From the NCBI RefSeq assembly GCF_023921225.1, contig NZ_CP071527.1, forward strand, positions 2,694,501-2,758,500: a DNA stretch of 64,000 bases, given 5' to 3'. The notes beneath the pieces were generated by a model. The model had not been told where the DNA came from, searched no databases, and worked only from the letters and a program-made list of their open reading frames with translations. Positions within the stretch are counted from its first letter, which is position 1; each line of letters opens with the position of its first letter. The stretch is from Legionella lytica. GTDB taxonomy: Bacteria; Pseudomonadota; Gammaproteobacteria; Legionellales; Legionellaceae. Positions 56,856-64,000 of this stretch are shown here, piece by piece. Both the position numbers and the translations under genes were made by a program.

Positions 56856-56911
56856 AACGAGGTGAAGCCTACCAAGCTCAAGGCCTAAACTCTGGGTTGC
56901 TTCACCTCGTT
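56856..56911. terminator. Long inverted repeat after the ArnT-like gene
   Basis: Perfect 13-bp arms AACGAGGTGAAGC and GCTTCACCTCGTT enclose 30 bases. It lies 15 bases after the arnT stop on the minus strand, with ATATTAAAA beyond, and upstream of the MFS promoter. It probably ends arnT transcription. Confidence 0.6.
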
Positions 56912-56925
56912 CGTAATTATCCTTA

Positions 56926-58422
56926 TTACGAACAATGTATCCCGGAACTACGTAACAGCACTAAAGACTGCCCATTACTAACTATTTTCTCTACTTCTTG
57001 CATGCGCGCTAATAAATCAGGCTCTATTTGCGATATTTTTTTAGGACTAACCGCAATATAATTTTCCTCATTATTCGAGAGTAATTTGCAAAGTTGTTTG
57101 TGCTTAAACACAAAATCGACCTTACCTCCAGCATAAAACTGAGCCGAATATTCAGTTTTATAATCCCAATAAATAAGCTTGCTGTCAGATGCTGGCTTTT
57201 GCGCTTGCCATGCCGTTACAACTGCTTTTTGTGTTTTAGAGACAACCTCTGGAATCATATTAAACACAATGGTGGCCACTAAAAACAGGATGCCACAGCT
57301 TAGAGACAAACCGAGCACTAACCTCTTAGCGCGCAACATCGCTCCAGCCCTTACCCAATACTCAGTGAAAAACAAAGCAAATGCGGGTAATGAAGGAAAT
57401 ACATAGGTGTAAATAATATTGCTAGAAAAAGTAAAAAATAATAACGGGACTATGGTACATAAGAATAGATAGCCTAACCAGCCATCTTCATCACGAAATA
57501 AAGAAGGCAACGTTTTGCGATAACTTACAAACCAGGCCGCACCAAGTAATCCCCAGGGGAAACTACCTGCTGCAGCAAAAACCCAAATCATTCCCCAATG
57601 CTCTTTGTGAGCATATCCGTATTTATCCCCTGTCCATCCGGGTGTAACAAATCGGTGAAAATGCTCTCCGGCAATAAAGTATTTTAAAAAGCCGGGGGTA
57701 CGCATTTCTGCCAAGATATACCAAGGAAGAGCGATTGCTAATGCCAGAAGAGTTCCGGTTATCCACGGCAATCTATTCCATAAATTACGCCATTGGTTAC
57801 GCAATACGACCCAACAAAAAATTGGCATTCCAGCGAGCACTGTAGCGGCAGGCCCTTTTGCTAATAACCCTAAACCAACACCAACAAAAAAAGCATAAGA
57901 CCATATTTTATGGTTATCAACAACCGCACGCCAAAAAGACACGAGAACAAGAGTTGTACAAAAAATCAATGAAGGATCCGTCATTACGGTTCCAGCATCC
58001 AGAAAGAAATACAGGGTCCCCGCAAGGATTAAAGCCGTTAAAGTTGCCACAGTATGACCACTATGTTTTTTAGCTAAATCCCAAACCAGCCACAGTGTCC
58101 CGATAGAGAGCAGCAAGCCCGGCAAACGTACAGCAAGCTCATTCACACCAAATAATTTCATTGAAAAGGCAGAGAGCCAGGTGGACAAAGGAGGCTTAGC
58201 CCAAAAGGGAACCCCATAATCATGGAGTAAGGTGACCCAATTTCCAGTTTCCAGCATTTTACGCGCAATTTCAGCGTAACGAGCTTCAGAAACATCGTTA
58301 AGCGGAATAAAACACATGGAAATAACACGACAGATTAGAAGGAAAGACAATACAAATAATGCATGATTTAAAAATTGCCTTTGCAATAGTTTATCGTTTT
58401 CTATGTTCAAAACTGACCCCAC
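56926..58422 (-). CDS. ArnT-like glycosyltransferase (GT83/PMT family)
   Basis: A 498-aa inner-membrane protein with about 11 segments. The catalytic acidic residues lie in DVSEARYAEIARKM (about 43-56) and GVPFWAKPPLSTWLSA (about 70-85) follows. ArnT-type enzymes move a sugar from undecaprenyl phosphate to lipid A, giving resistance to cationic peptides. Which sugar is used is unknown. The start is GTG or a TTG a few codons on. It is monocistronic. Confidence 0.88.
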   Translation of the reverse strand: MGSVLNIENDKLLQRQFLNHALFVLSFLLICRVISMCFIPLNDVSEARYAEIARKMLETGNWVTLLHDYGVPFWAKPPLSTWLSAFSMKLFGVNELAVRLPGLLLSIGTLWLVWDLAKKHSGHTVATLTALILAGTLYFFLDAGTVMTDPSLIFCTTLVLVSFWRAVVDNHKIWSYAFFVGVGLGLLAKGPAATVLAGMPIFCWVVLRNQWRNLWNRLPWITGTLLALAIALPWYILAEMRTPGFLKYFIAGEHFHRFVTPGWTGDKYGYAHKEHWGMIWVFAAAGSFPWGLLGAAWFVSYRKTLPSLFRDEDGWLGYLFLCTIVPLLFFTFSSNIIYTYVFPSLPAFALFFTEYWVRAGAMLRAKRLVLGLSLSCGILFLVATIVFNMIPEVVSKTQKAVVTAWQAQKPASDSKLIYWDYKTEYSAQFYAGGKVDFVFKHKQLCKLLSNNEENYIAVSPKKISQIEPDLLARMQEVEKIVSNGQSLVLLRSSGIHCS

Positions 58423-58474
58423 TCAATATTGCCTGGTAGTCCAAATAGATGAGCTACCCCCAAATTTTACCATA

Positions 58475-58535
58475 AAATGCTGTTTACATTTTCCTTAGCT
58501 TAAACCCAAAGAAAAGTAAATAGCCTCTAAAAATG
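58475..58535. repeat. Intergenic repeat with GCTGTTTACATTTT core, copy 2
   Basis: The core matches that at 4928-4970. It is followed by CCTTAGCTTAAACCC and GTAAATAGCCTCT. It lies in the 58423-58763 gap, which otherwise holds only the promoter listed next. Confidence 0.45.
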
Positions 58536-58644
58536 AGAGAGAATATTACCTGTTATTAAAATTAATACAAATTTTTTCATATTTTTTTCTATTTTATGTA
58601 GATAAATCCTCTCTTTTTTAACTAATAACATGCTGTATTTATTA

Positions 58645-58674
58645 TTCTTTTTTCAAATAGCTAATTTGTATAAT
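58645..58674 (+). promoter_or_regulatory. Promoter for the coiled-coil protein gene
   Basis: TATAAT (58669-58674), an exact -10, preceded by G at the extended position, with a weak TTCTTT (-35) 18 bases upstream. It leaves an 80-base 5' leader. No PmrA box is obvious. Confidence 0.55.
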
Positions 58675-58763
58675 GAAAATACATGACGAGCGGTTTAGTT
58701 TAGTTTACACTGGGTGCTGTAAGATGAACTTACATGACTTTTAATGGATTTTGGGAGAAAAAC

Positions 58764-60260
58764 ATGACGTTTGAGTTAAAAACTTTGAAGGAATTAAAAG
58801 ATCATTTCAATCGCACAAAAGAGACGGTGCTCAATTACGAACATGCAGTATCTTTTGATAAACTCGCAGAACCAAAAATGCGTTCGGCCATGATGTTACA
58901 GGAGGCTGTTTTACTAAAGATAGAAGAACAAATTACTGTTTTATCGAAAGATAAAGAAGAAAAACTCGCTAAAATAGACGAAAAGCTTAAACTAGAACTT
59001 GAAAAAACAAAGCAAGAAAGCGAAAAATCAAAGTTCAGCCCAACCAAACTAAAAGAAGAAGCCGAAAAAGCCAAGAATAAACTTGAAAGTAGGTTTAATG
59101 AAAATATACAAAACTATACCTTGGCATTTTATGGAGCCATGTTAATCGCTCAAGATGAAATTAGCTCGATTAACCGTACCCGCGCCAAAATGCTATCATC
59201 TCGTATTGCTGAAGCTATAGGTATAGGTGCCTCTGTTTCTGTTGAGAAACTTCCCAACGCCAATAATTACGAAACATTCTATGTGATGTTCAATGCATTA
59301 ATGCTATCCCACCTCTATCCAAATGCTGATGCACGCAAAGGCTTTAAAGAAGAGCATATGCTTTCAGCGTTGCCCAAAGATGATTTGGAAAGAATACTCA
59401 CAAAAGGTTATGAGTTTGAAAAAAATGCTCGTATAGCGGTAGTTAATGGGTTAGCAGCCAATGGAAAAAGTGTTATTAACGTTTCAGCATACAAAGTTGA
59501 AAAAGAAACTCCAGCTTCGGCTACAGAACGATTCAAATCGTTTGCTGAGCTGAAAAAAGAGCTTGAAGGCATCATCACTGCAGAGTTAGTTTCTAAAGGA
59601 AAAGGAACAATTAATGAAGTACAAGCTCGCGCAGCTCAACTTAATTTCCTAGAAAAAATTGGTACTTTAGTGGAGAGTTTGGACATTAAAGATACTGAAA
59701 AAACAGCTATCCTTGCAGGAGCTATGTATCTGGTTCGTAAAGAAATTCAAAAAAGCTATGCGGACAGCTTAATTCACTGTATGCGTTCTCCCGATAACTC
59801 GGAAATCCACAAAAAACTTGGTGAGCTACTCGGCGCAGAAAGCATATCTCATCTGGATCATGAATCTTTATTGCACGCCGCAAATAATTTTATTCGCTAT
59901 GCTACCCTGGAAAGCAAAAACCCAGAGCAAAAAACATCAACTGTCAAAGTAATCAATGAGTCCCATCCATTTGTCAAAATTGAGGGATTCAAGTTATCTG
60001 AAGTACTGAATTTGTTCTTCGAGGCAATTTGTTCTAGCCGTGACAGCGCATGCAAGCAGATTTTCATTACGATGAAACAAAGTGAAAAAGTGGAACAACC
60101 TGAAAATTCAACCTCAGGTTATTCTTGGAATCCTGCTAATTTAATTAAAGGATATTCACTGAGTATATTCGGAGGCAAAAAAGGAGAAACTCCTGATACA
60201 GCCCATACTGATAGCTTACCTTTAGATGCTCCCAGCACATCAAGCGTACACAACGGCTAG
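58764..60260 (+). CDS. Coiled-coil protein of unknown function, candidate effector
   Basis: A 498-aa protein without a signal peptide or membrane segment. Residues 55-120 form a long charged coiled-coil (KEEKLAKIDEKLKLELEKTK and more). The rest is helical with no catalytic motif. The C-terminal 25 residues are hydrophilic with small residues (PDTAHTDSLPLDAPSTSS), as in many Dot/Icm substrates. The start is at ATG 58764, with GGGAG six bases upstream; an ATG 30 bases earlier has no ribosome site. I do not recognise a family. Confidence 0.6.
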   Translation: MTFELKTLKELKDHFNRTKETVLNYEHAVSFDKLAEPKMRSAMMLQEAVLLKIEEQITVLSKDKEEKLAKIDEKLKLELEKTKQESEKSKFSPTKLKEEAEKAKNKLESRFNENIQNYTLAFYGAMLIAQDEISSINRTRAKMLSSRIAEAIGIGASVSVEKLPNANNYETFYVMFNALMLSHLYPNADARKGFKEEHMLSALPKDDLERILTKGYEFEKNARIAVVNGLAANGKSVINVSAYKVEKETPASATERFKSFAELKKELEGIITAELVSKGKGTINEVQARAAQLNFLEKIGTLVESLDIKDTEKTAILAGAMYLVRKEIQKSYADSLIHCMRSPDNSEIHKKLGELLGAESISHLDHESLLHAANNFIRYATLESKNPEQKTSTVKVINESHPFVKIEGFKLSEVLNLFFEAICSSRDSACKQIFITMKQSEKVEQPENSTSGYSWNPANLIKGYSLSIFGGKKGETPDTAHTDSLPLDAPSTSSVHNG

Positions 60261-60272
60261 GCCGTTCGCTTT

Positions 60273-60300
60273 TGAGTAGTCGCTGTTTTGCGACTACTCA
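60273..60300 (+). terminator. Stem-loop after the coiled-coil protein gene
   Basis: Perfect 11-bp arms TGAGTAGTCGC and GCGACTACTCA with loop TGTTTT, 12 bases after the stop. Only a short T-rich stretch follows. Confidence 0.65.
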
Positions 60301-60396
60301 TATTTGCTCCTCATTATAGTGCATATTATCCCTTTAGATTAAGTTCTTAAATTTTGTTACAATGTCGTTTCTTTAATATTGTTGTATCTTGCACTA

Positions 60397-61317
60397 ATGA
60401 AAATTAAATTAATAATTAAAAATATAATTCCCGCTTTAATGCTTTTTTCCGCCCTACCTACAGTAAGTTTTGCACTACCCTCAATGCAAGCCTCAACTGA
60501 TGAGCCACAAAAACTAAGCAGCCATAAGGCACCCCATTCAACAACCAAAAAGCTCATCTCAGTTACTATCGATGATTTACCCTTTGTTGGTGAGTATCGA
60601 AACTTTCATTTAAATATGATGATTGAAACCATGAGCAAACAGCGAGTTCCGGCAACAGGCTTTATTATTGCCAGCGAGGTACGTAAAGATAACTGGGAAA
60701 TTCTCCGCAAGTTTCGTGATGCAGGTTTTGGTTTAGGTAATCATACATTGACACATGCCAATCTTGGTCGACTTGGTACCAAAGAGGCAATTCGTGAAAT
60801 TGGCGAAGCTGATGCAATTTTATCCCCTGTATTAACAGAGCCCAAATATTTTCGTTATCCTTATTTATCAATGAATTCAGGACAAAAGAAAGATGCGCTC
60901 CTTTGTTTTCTTGCAAAAAAGAATTATCAAGTTGCGCCCATCACTGTAGATTCTAAAGACTTTGTCTTCAACCAAAGACTACTCGCCGTTCCTGAACTCA
61001 AGCGACGTGCTTACCTTGAGGAATTAAAGCCTTTTTATTTAGATTTTATTTGGCAACAAACTCTGCGAGCAGAAGAGCAACACAACAGCCAACAAGCCCA
61101 AATTTTATTAATCCACGCCAATCTGCTTAATGCCTATGTGTTACCAGATATAATTAAGTTATATAAAGAAAATGGCTATACCTTTGTCAGCCTGGAAAAA
61201 GCGTTAAAAACATTTAAGTCATCAGCTCACTGTTCCAAGCCACAGCTTCATCCGCAACCACAGCCTAAACTGGGGAAAAATACTAAAGATATTGAAGCCT
61301 TTGTCGCCTGGGATTAA
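60397..61317 (+). CDS. Polysaccharide deacetylase family protein (NodB domain)
   Basis: An exported 306-aa protein. A signal peptide (IKLIIKNIIPALMLFSALPT) ends near SFALPS. The NodB domain has the first aspartate pair in VTIDDLPF and the metal site in GNHTLTHANLG; RYPYLSMNSG is motif 3. It removes acetyl groups from an N-acetyl sugar polymer, in the periplasm. The substrate, peptidoglycan or another glycan, is unknown. A run of PQPQP near the end is a spacer. ATG 60397 is chosen over an upstream TTG because the signal peptide begins here. Confidence 0.85.
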   Translation: MKIKLIIKNIIPALMLFSALPTVSFALPSMQASTDEPQKLSSHKAPHSTTKKLISVTIDDLPFVGEYRNFHLNMMIETMSKQRVPATGFIIASEVRKDNWEILRKFRDAGFGLGNHTLTHANLGRLGTKEAIREIGEADAILSPVLTEPKYFRYPYLSMNSGQKKDALLCFLAKKNYQVAPITVDSKDFVFNQRLLAVPELKRRAYLEELKPFYLDFIWQQTLRAEEQHNSQQAQILLIHANLLNAYVLPDIIKLYKENGYTFVSLEKALKTFKSSAHCSKPQLHPQPQPKLGKNTKDIEAFVAWD

Positions 61318-61344
61318 TTTGTCACTCGTTGCGATTTCCCCAAT

Positions 61345-61390
61345 GTAGGCTGGGCTGTAAAGCCCAGCGCCGGCCTCTGGGGTCGCACGA
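61345..61390. repeat. Intergenic repeat (TGTAGGCTGGGCT ... AGCCCAGC)
   Basis: CTGGGCT and AGCCCAG enclose GTAA. The element resembles the hairpin repeat interrupted at 42378. It lies in the 215-base gap before the helicase gene. Confidence 0.5.
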
Positions 61391-61532
61391 GTACTGTTTA
61401 GCAGGCTTACAGCAAACATAAATTTAATTACCCTAAAGACCCCATCTATGGTACAATTACCCATATTTTATTCACATTGACCTCTTAAAACACGATTTGA
61501 GCTCCATCTCCATTTTTATTTAAGGAAATACC

Positions 61533-62804
61533 ATGAGTTTTACATCCTTAGGTTTAATCGAACCTTTACTACGCGCCGTTAATGAATCAGGATACACCGA
61601 GCCCTCCCCTATTCAAGCACAATCCATTCCTGCCATTTTACGTGGCCATGACATTCTTGCCTCGGCACAAACGGGAACGGGTAAAACTGCAAGTTTCGTA
61701 TTGCCTATTTTACAAAAACTCCACGAACAACCTCGCGCCAAAGGCAATCATGCTAAAGTATTAATTCTCACTCCTACCCGTGAACTAGCGGCTCAAGTGT
61801 ATGACAGCGTGAAACAATACGGCGGCTATACACCTTTACGTTCAACCGTAGTTTTTGGTGGCGTAAAAATTAATCCACAAATGATGAAGCTCCGAAGCGG
61901 TGTTGAGATTTTAGTGGCAACTCCCGGACGCTTATTAGACCTACACCAGCAACGAGCTATTCAATTCAATGAAATTAACACCCTGGTTTTAGATGAAGCG
62001 GACCGCATGTTGGACATGGGCTTTATCCATGACATCAAACGTATCATTAGCATGCTGCCCAGACATCGTCAGAATTTATTATTTTCCGCAACCTTTTCTG
62101 ATGGCATTCGTACTTTAGCGAAAGGATTATTAAACAATCCTGTTGAAATCGATGTATCGCCTCGAAATACAACCGCCATTAAAATCAAACAAACCGTACA
62201 TCCTGTAGATAAAAGCCGTAAGGCAGCTTTGTTAAGCCATTTAATTCATAAAAATAAATGGGGACAAACTTTGGTTTTTGCAAAAACCAAACACGGCGCT
62301 AATAAACTGGTAAAACAATTGTCTGAAGAGCATATTTATGCTGCAGCCATTCATGGCAATAAATCACAATCACAACGTACTAAAGCCCTGGCTGATTTTA
62401 AATCAGGGGAATTGCATATCCTAGTCGCTACAGACATTGCTGCTCGCGGAATTGATATTGACCAACTGCCTTGCGTTGTTAATTTTGATTTGCCACAAGT
62501 AGCAGAAGATTACGTGCATCGTATTGGTCGTACAGGTCGCGCAGGCGCCTCTGGTTTGGCGGTTTCTCTAGTTTGCGCTGATGAAGTTGGCCAATTACAA
62601 GCGATTGAAAAATTAATTAAACGCAAATTAGATCGCATGGAAATTGATGACTTTGAACCTAATCATCGCCTTCCCAGTTCCTCATTGCCAACTCAAGTGA
62701 AGAAAGGTCCTCCGAAAAATAGAAAGCCATCGCCAGAAAACAAGAAAAAGGCAGAAAACAAGCGATTCGGAAAAAATAAGATCAAAGTAATGGATAAAAA
62801 GTGA
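61533..62804 (+). CDS. rhlE: DEAD-box ATP-dependent RNA helicase (RhlE-like)
   Basis: A 423-aa cytosolic helicase. The motifs are present: Q motif [10 protein letters not shown], motif I AQTGTGKT, Ia [39 protein letters not shown] and [13 protein letters not shown] basic C-terminal tail ([19 protein letters not shown]) of about 40 residues binds RNA. RhlE-type helicases act in ribosome assembly and RNA decay. AAGGAAATACC precedes the ATG. A hairpin terminator follows at 62822. Confidence 0.93.
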   Translation: MSFTSLGLIEPLLRAVNESGYTEPSPIQAQSIPAILRGHDILASAQTGTGKTASFVLPILQKLHEQPRAKGNHAKVLILTPTRELAAQVYDSVKQYGGYTPLRSTVVFGGVKINPQMMKLRSGVEILVATPGRLLDLHQQRAIQFNEINTLVLDEADRMLDMGFIHDIKRIISMLPRHRQNLLFSATFSDGIRTLAKGLLNNPVEIDVSPRNTTAIKIKQTVHPVDKSRKAALLSHLIHKNKWGQTLVFAKTKHGANKLVKQLSEEHIYAAAIHGNKSQSQRTKALADFKSGELHILVATDIAARGIDIDQLPCVVNFDLPQVAEDYVHRIGRTGRAGASGLAVSLVCADEVGQLQAIEKLIKRKLDRMEIDDFEPNHRLPSSSLPTQVKKGPPKNRKPSPENKKKAENKRFGKNKIKVMDKK

Positions 62805-62819
62805 CTCTTGTGGTAAAAT
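62791..62819 (+). promoter_or_regulatory. Candidate promoter of the last gene
   Basis: TGGATA (62791-62796), 17 bases, and an extended -10 TGGTAAAAT (62811-62819). Transcription would start near 62826, inside the left arm of the hairpin that follows. Confidence 0.5.
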
Positions 62820-62821
62820 TC

Positions 62822-62862
62822 GCGCCTTTTTAACCATATCTTATTGATAAAAGGCGCTTTTT
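62822..62862 (+). terminator. Intrinsic terminator of rhlE, abutting the next start codon
   Basis: GCGCCTTTT (62822-62830) and AAAAGGCGC (62849-62857) form 9-bp arms. Five T residues follow and the next ATG begins at 62863. The right arm holds the only ribosome-site-like sequence (AAGGCG) of that gene. Confidence 0.75.
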
Positions 62863-63951
62863 ATGCAATCCAAATTAGATGATTTTTTTACCACGCCACC
62901 AAATGAAGAGGATAGATTTCGTTCAAATAACTCAACTAAGATAACTCGCGACTTCGTGTATTCAATTCATTCGCTAGCAACTTTAGGAACGTTATTAACA
63001 GAAAAAAAACAAGGTAAAGAAGTTCCTGACTTACGCTATCTGGTTGATGTAAATGGAGTGGCATGGTTTGCTAGAGAAACACACAATGATGCCCCAATCG
63101 CTCCTGCTCATTATAAAATGACAGGCTCTCCTCGAAACGCTGCTTATTGTAAAACAGCAGGTAATCTCTTTTTTAGTGAAGACTATTCTACATTGATCAG
63201 AATTAATCATAAAAGTGGCGACTTCCGCCCATCATTTGATTCTATTAAATGGATTTTAGCAATTTTTGTTGCTAATGAAGACCGACTTCCATTTAAATTA
63301 CCGGAAATTCTAATTATTGATGAATTAAACCATACAGGTAAAGTAATACAAAGTCACCAATGCTCAATTGCCGACATTAAAAAATGGTTAACAACTTTTG
63401 CACTAACTTTAAAATTAGAAGCGCAATACTCTGAAACTAAAGAAGTGTCCTACAAAAAAGAGGGGGCTAGCCGCTTGGCTGATATTAAGAAAGAGGGCTT
63501 TGTTCAAATACCAAGAAGGCTAGCATTTGGAGACGATGATAAAGAAAACTCTGTTCCTTTTGATGACAATAAAGTATCCAGAAAATTAGCATTTGAAGAC
63601 GATGTTGAGCCCGAGGCGCCAAGCATGCCAGCTCTATTAGACCTGCCCGTGAGAACCGCGAATACTTATAGGGCATTAAAAAATTCGTCATTACCAATGT
63701 TTGGCACCAAGAGGCTGACTCACCCAGGAGTTAGCCAGCCACAACTGACCCCGCTGTTCTCTGGACAAGAAGTACCAACACCACTCTATGGTGAGGAATC
63801 TGGCCCAGGCACCCCACCACCACTGAAAAAAAGAAAGCCGAGACAACCTAGGCATATTGACTTCGTGAGTTCATTAGCCGAGTCCAGTGAATCAAAGCAG
63901 GGAGCGGAAACAAGCACTCCAGAATCATCGCTTAAAGGGTATTTTGATTAA
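62863..63951 (+). CDS. Candidate effector with PIP-box, cyclin-docking, KEN-box and nuclear-localisation motifs
   Basis: 362 aa, no known family assigned. Residues 2-9 are QSKLDDFF, a perfect PIP box (QxxLxxFF) nearly identical to human FEN1 QGRLDDFF. A globular region spans about 50-190. A disordered C-terminal half follows, with RRLAF (218-222) and RKLAF (240-244) as RxLxF cyclin-docking motifs, KENSVP (227-232) as a KEN box, and TP sites at T296, T306, T317 and T352. Basic LKKRKPRQPR (321-330) resembles a nuclear signal. The C-terminus, ESSLKGYF (354-361), has PIP spacing. It may act on host PCNA and cyclins (inference). There is no ribosome site beyond the hairpin. Confidence 0.7.
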   Translation: MQSKLDDFFTTPPNEEDRFRSNNSTKITRDFVYSIHSLATLGTLLTEKKQGKEVPDLRYLVDVNGVAWFARETHNDAPIAPAHYKMTGSPRNAAYCKTAGNLFFSEDYSTLIRINHKSGDFRPSFDSIKWILAIFVANEDRLPFKLPEILIIDELNHTGKVIQSHQCSIADIKKWLTTFALTLKLEAQYSETKEVSYKKEGASRLADIKKEGFVQIPRRLAFGDDDKENSVPFDDNKVSRKLAFEDDVEPEAPSMPALLDLPVRTANTYRALKNSSLPMFGTKRLTHPGVSQPQLTPLFSGQEVPTPLYGEESGPGTPPPLKKRKPRQPRHIDFVSSLAESSESKQGAETSTPESSLKGYFD

Positions 63952-64000
63952 GCCTTTAGATACTAGCTACGTTATTCTGAGCGCAGAGAAAGTTCTCCTG

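Overview
The window looks like a chromosomal segment of a Legionella species, probably not L. pneumophila. The DNA is AT-rich. Housekeeping genes of a gammaproteobacterium (hslVU, rpmE, deoB, a rhlE-type helicase, malic enzyme) alternate with proteins of the kind known as Dot/Icm effectors: ankyrin repeats, a Rab-like GTPase, a PPP-type phosphatase, a serine hydrolase, and proteins carrying eukaryotic targeting motifs. The species is an inference from gene content; no rRNA or tRNA gene was found.

Layout. 1-13.9 kb: an ABC-2 exporter pair, a TolC-like protein, an acyltransferase, an orphan PD-(D/E)XK repair nuclease, an OmpA-like lipoprotein, two tandem aromatic amino acid permeases, CsbD, a GNAT enzyme, and a thiamine unit in which a TPP riboswitch precedes a SemiSWEET transporter and thiamine pyrophosphokinase. 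13.9-18.5 kb: accessory DNA with a kinase-like protein carrying a nuclear-localisation-type tail, a small ORF ending in a CaaX box, a frameshifted GNAT gene and an IS3 remnant. 18.5-25.2 kb: a one-module NRPS (formyltransferase, partial condensation, adenylation, carrier, thioesterase) divergent from a hybrid histidine kinase. 25.2-28.3 kb: a graveyard with frameshifted ku and IS256 and IS91 remnants.

28.5-42.4 kb: a DUF4442 protein, an ankyrin protein, an alpha/beta hydrolase, a DipZ-like redox protein, a PPP-like phosphatase with a coiled-coil insertion, acylphosphatase, a hotdog thioesterase followed by the Rab-like GTPase, umuDC, a large serine hydrolase and a Dam methylase. 42.4-43.7 kb: an intact IS4-family element with 9-bp target duplications, inserted in a hairpin repeat. 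43.7-58.4 kb: mostly minus-strand metabolism and transport, with two MFS genes, malic enzyme, rpmE, two tandem AP endonucleases, a WrbA-like flavoprotein, hslUV, deoB with two more MFS genes, and an ArnT-like glycosyltransferase. 58.4-64 kb: a coiled-coil protein of unknown function, a polysaccharide deacetylase, a RhlE-type helicase, and a last gene that carries an unusual set of eukaryotic cell-cycle motifs.

The most promising novelty is the last gene (62863-63951): a FEN1-like PIP box at residues 2-9, two RxLxF cyclin-docking motifs, a KEN box, several TP sites, a basic nuclear signal and a second PIP-like motif at the C-terminus. Other leads are the riboswitch-controlled SemiSWEET as a predicted thiamine importer, the formyl-NRPS, the Rab-like GTPase with glutamate at the catalytic glutamine position, and the kinase-like protein with a bipartite nuclear signal.
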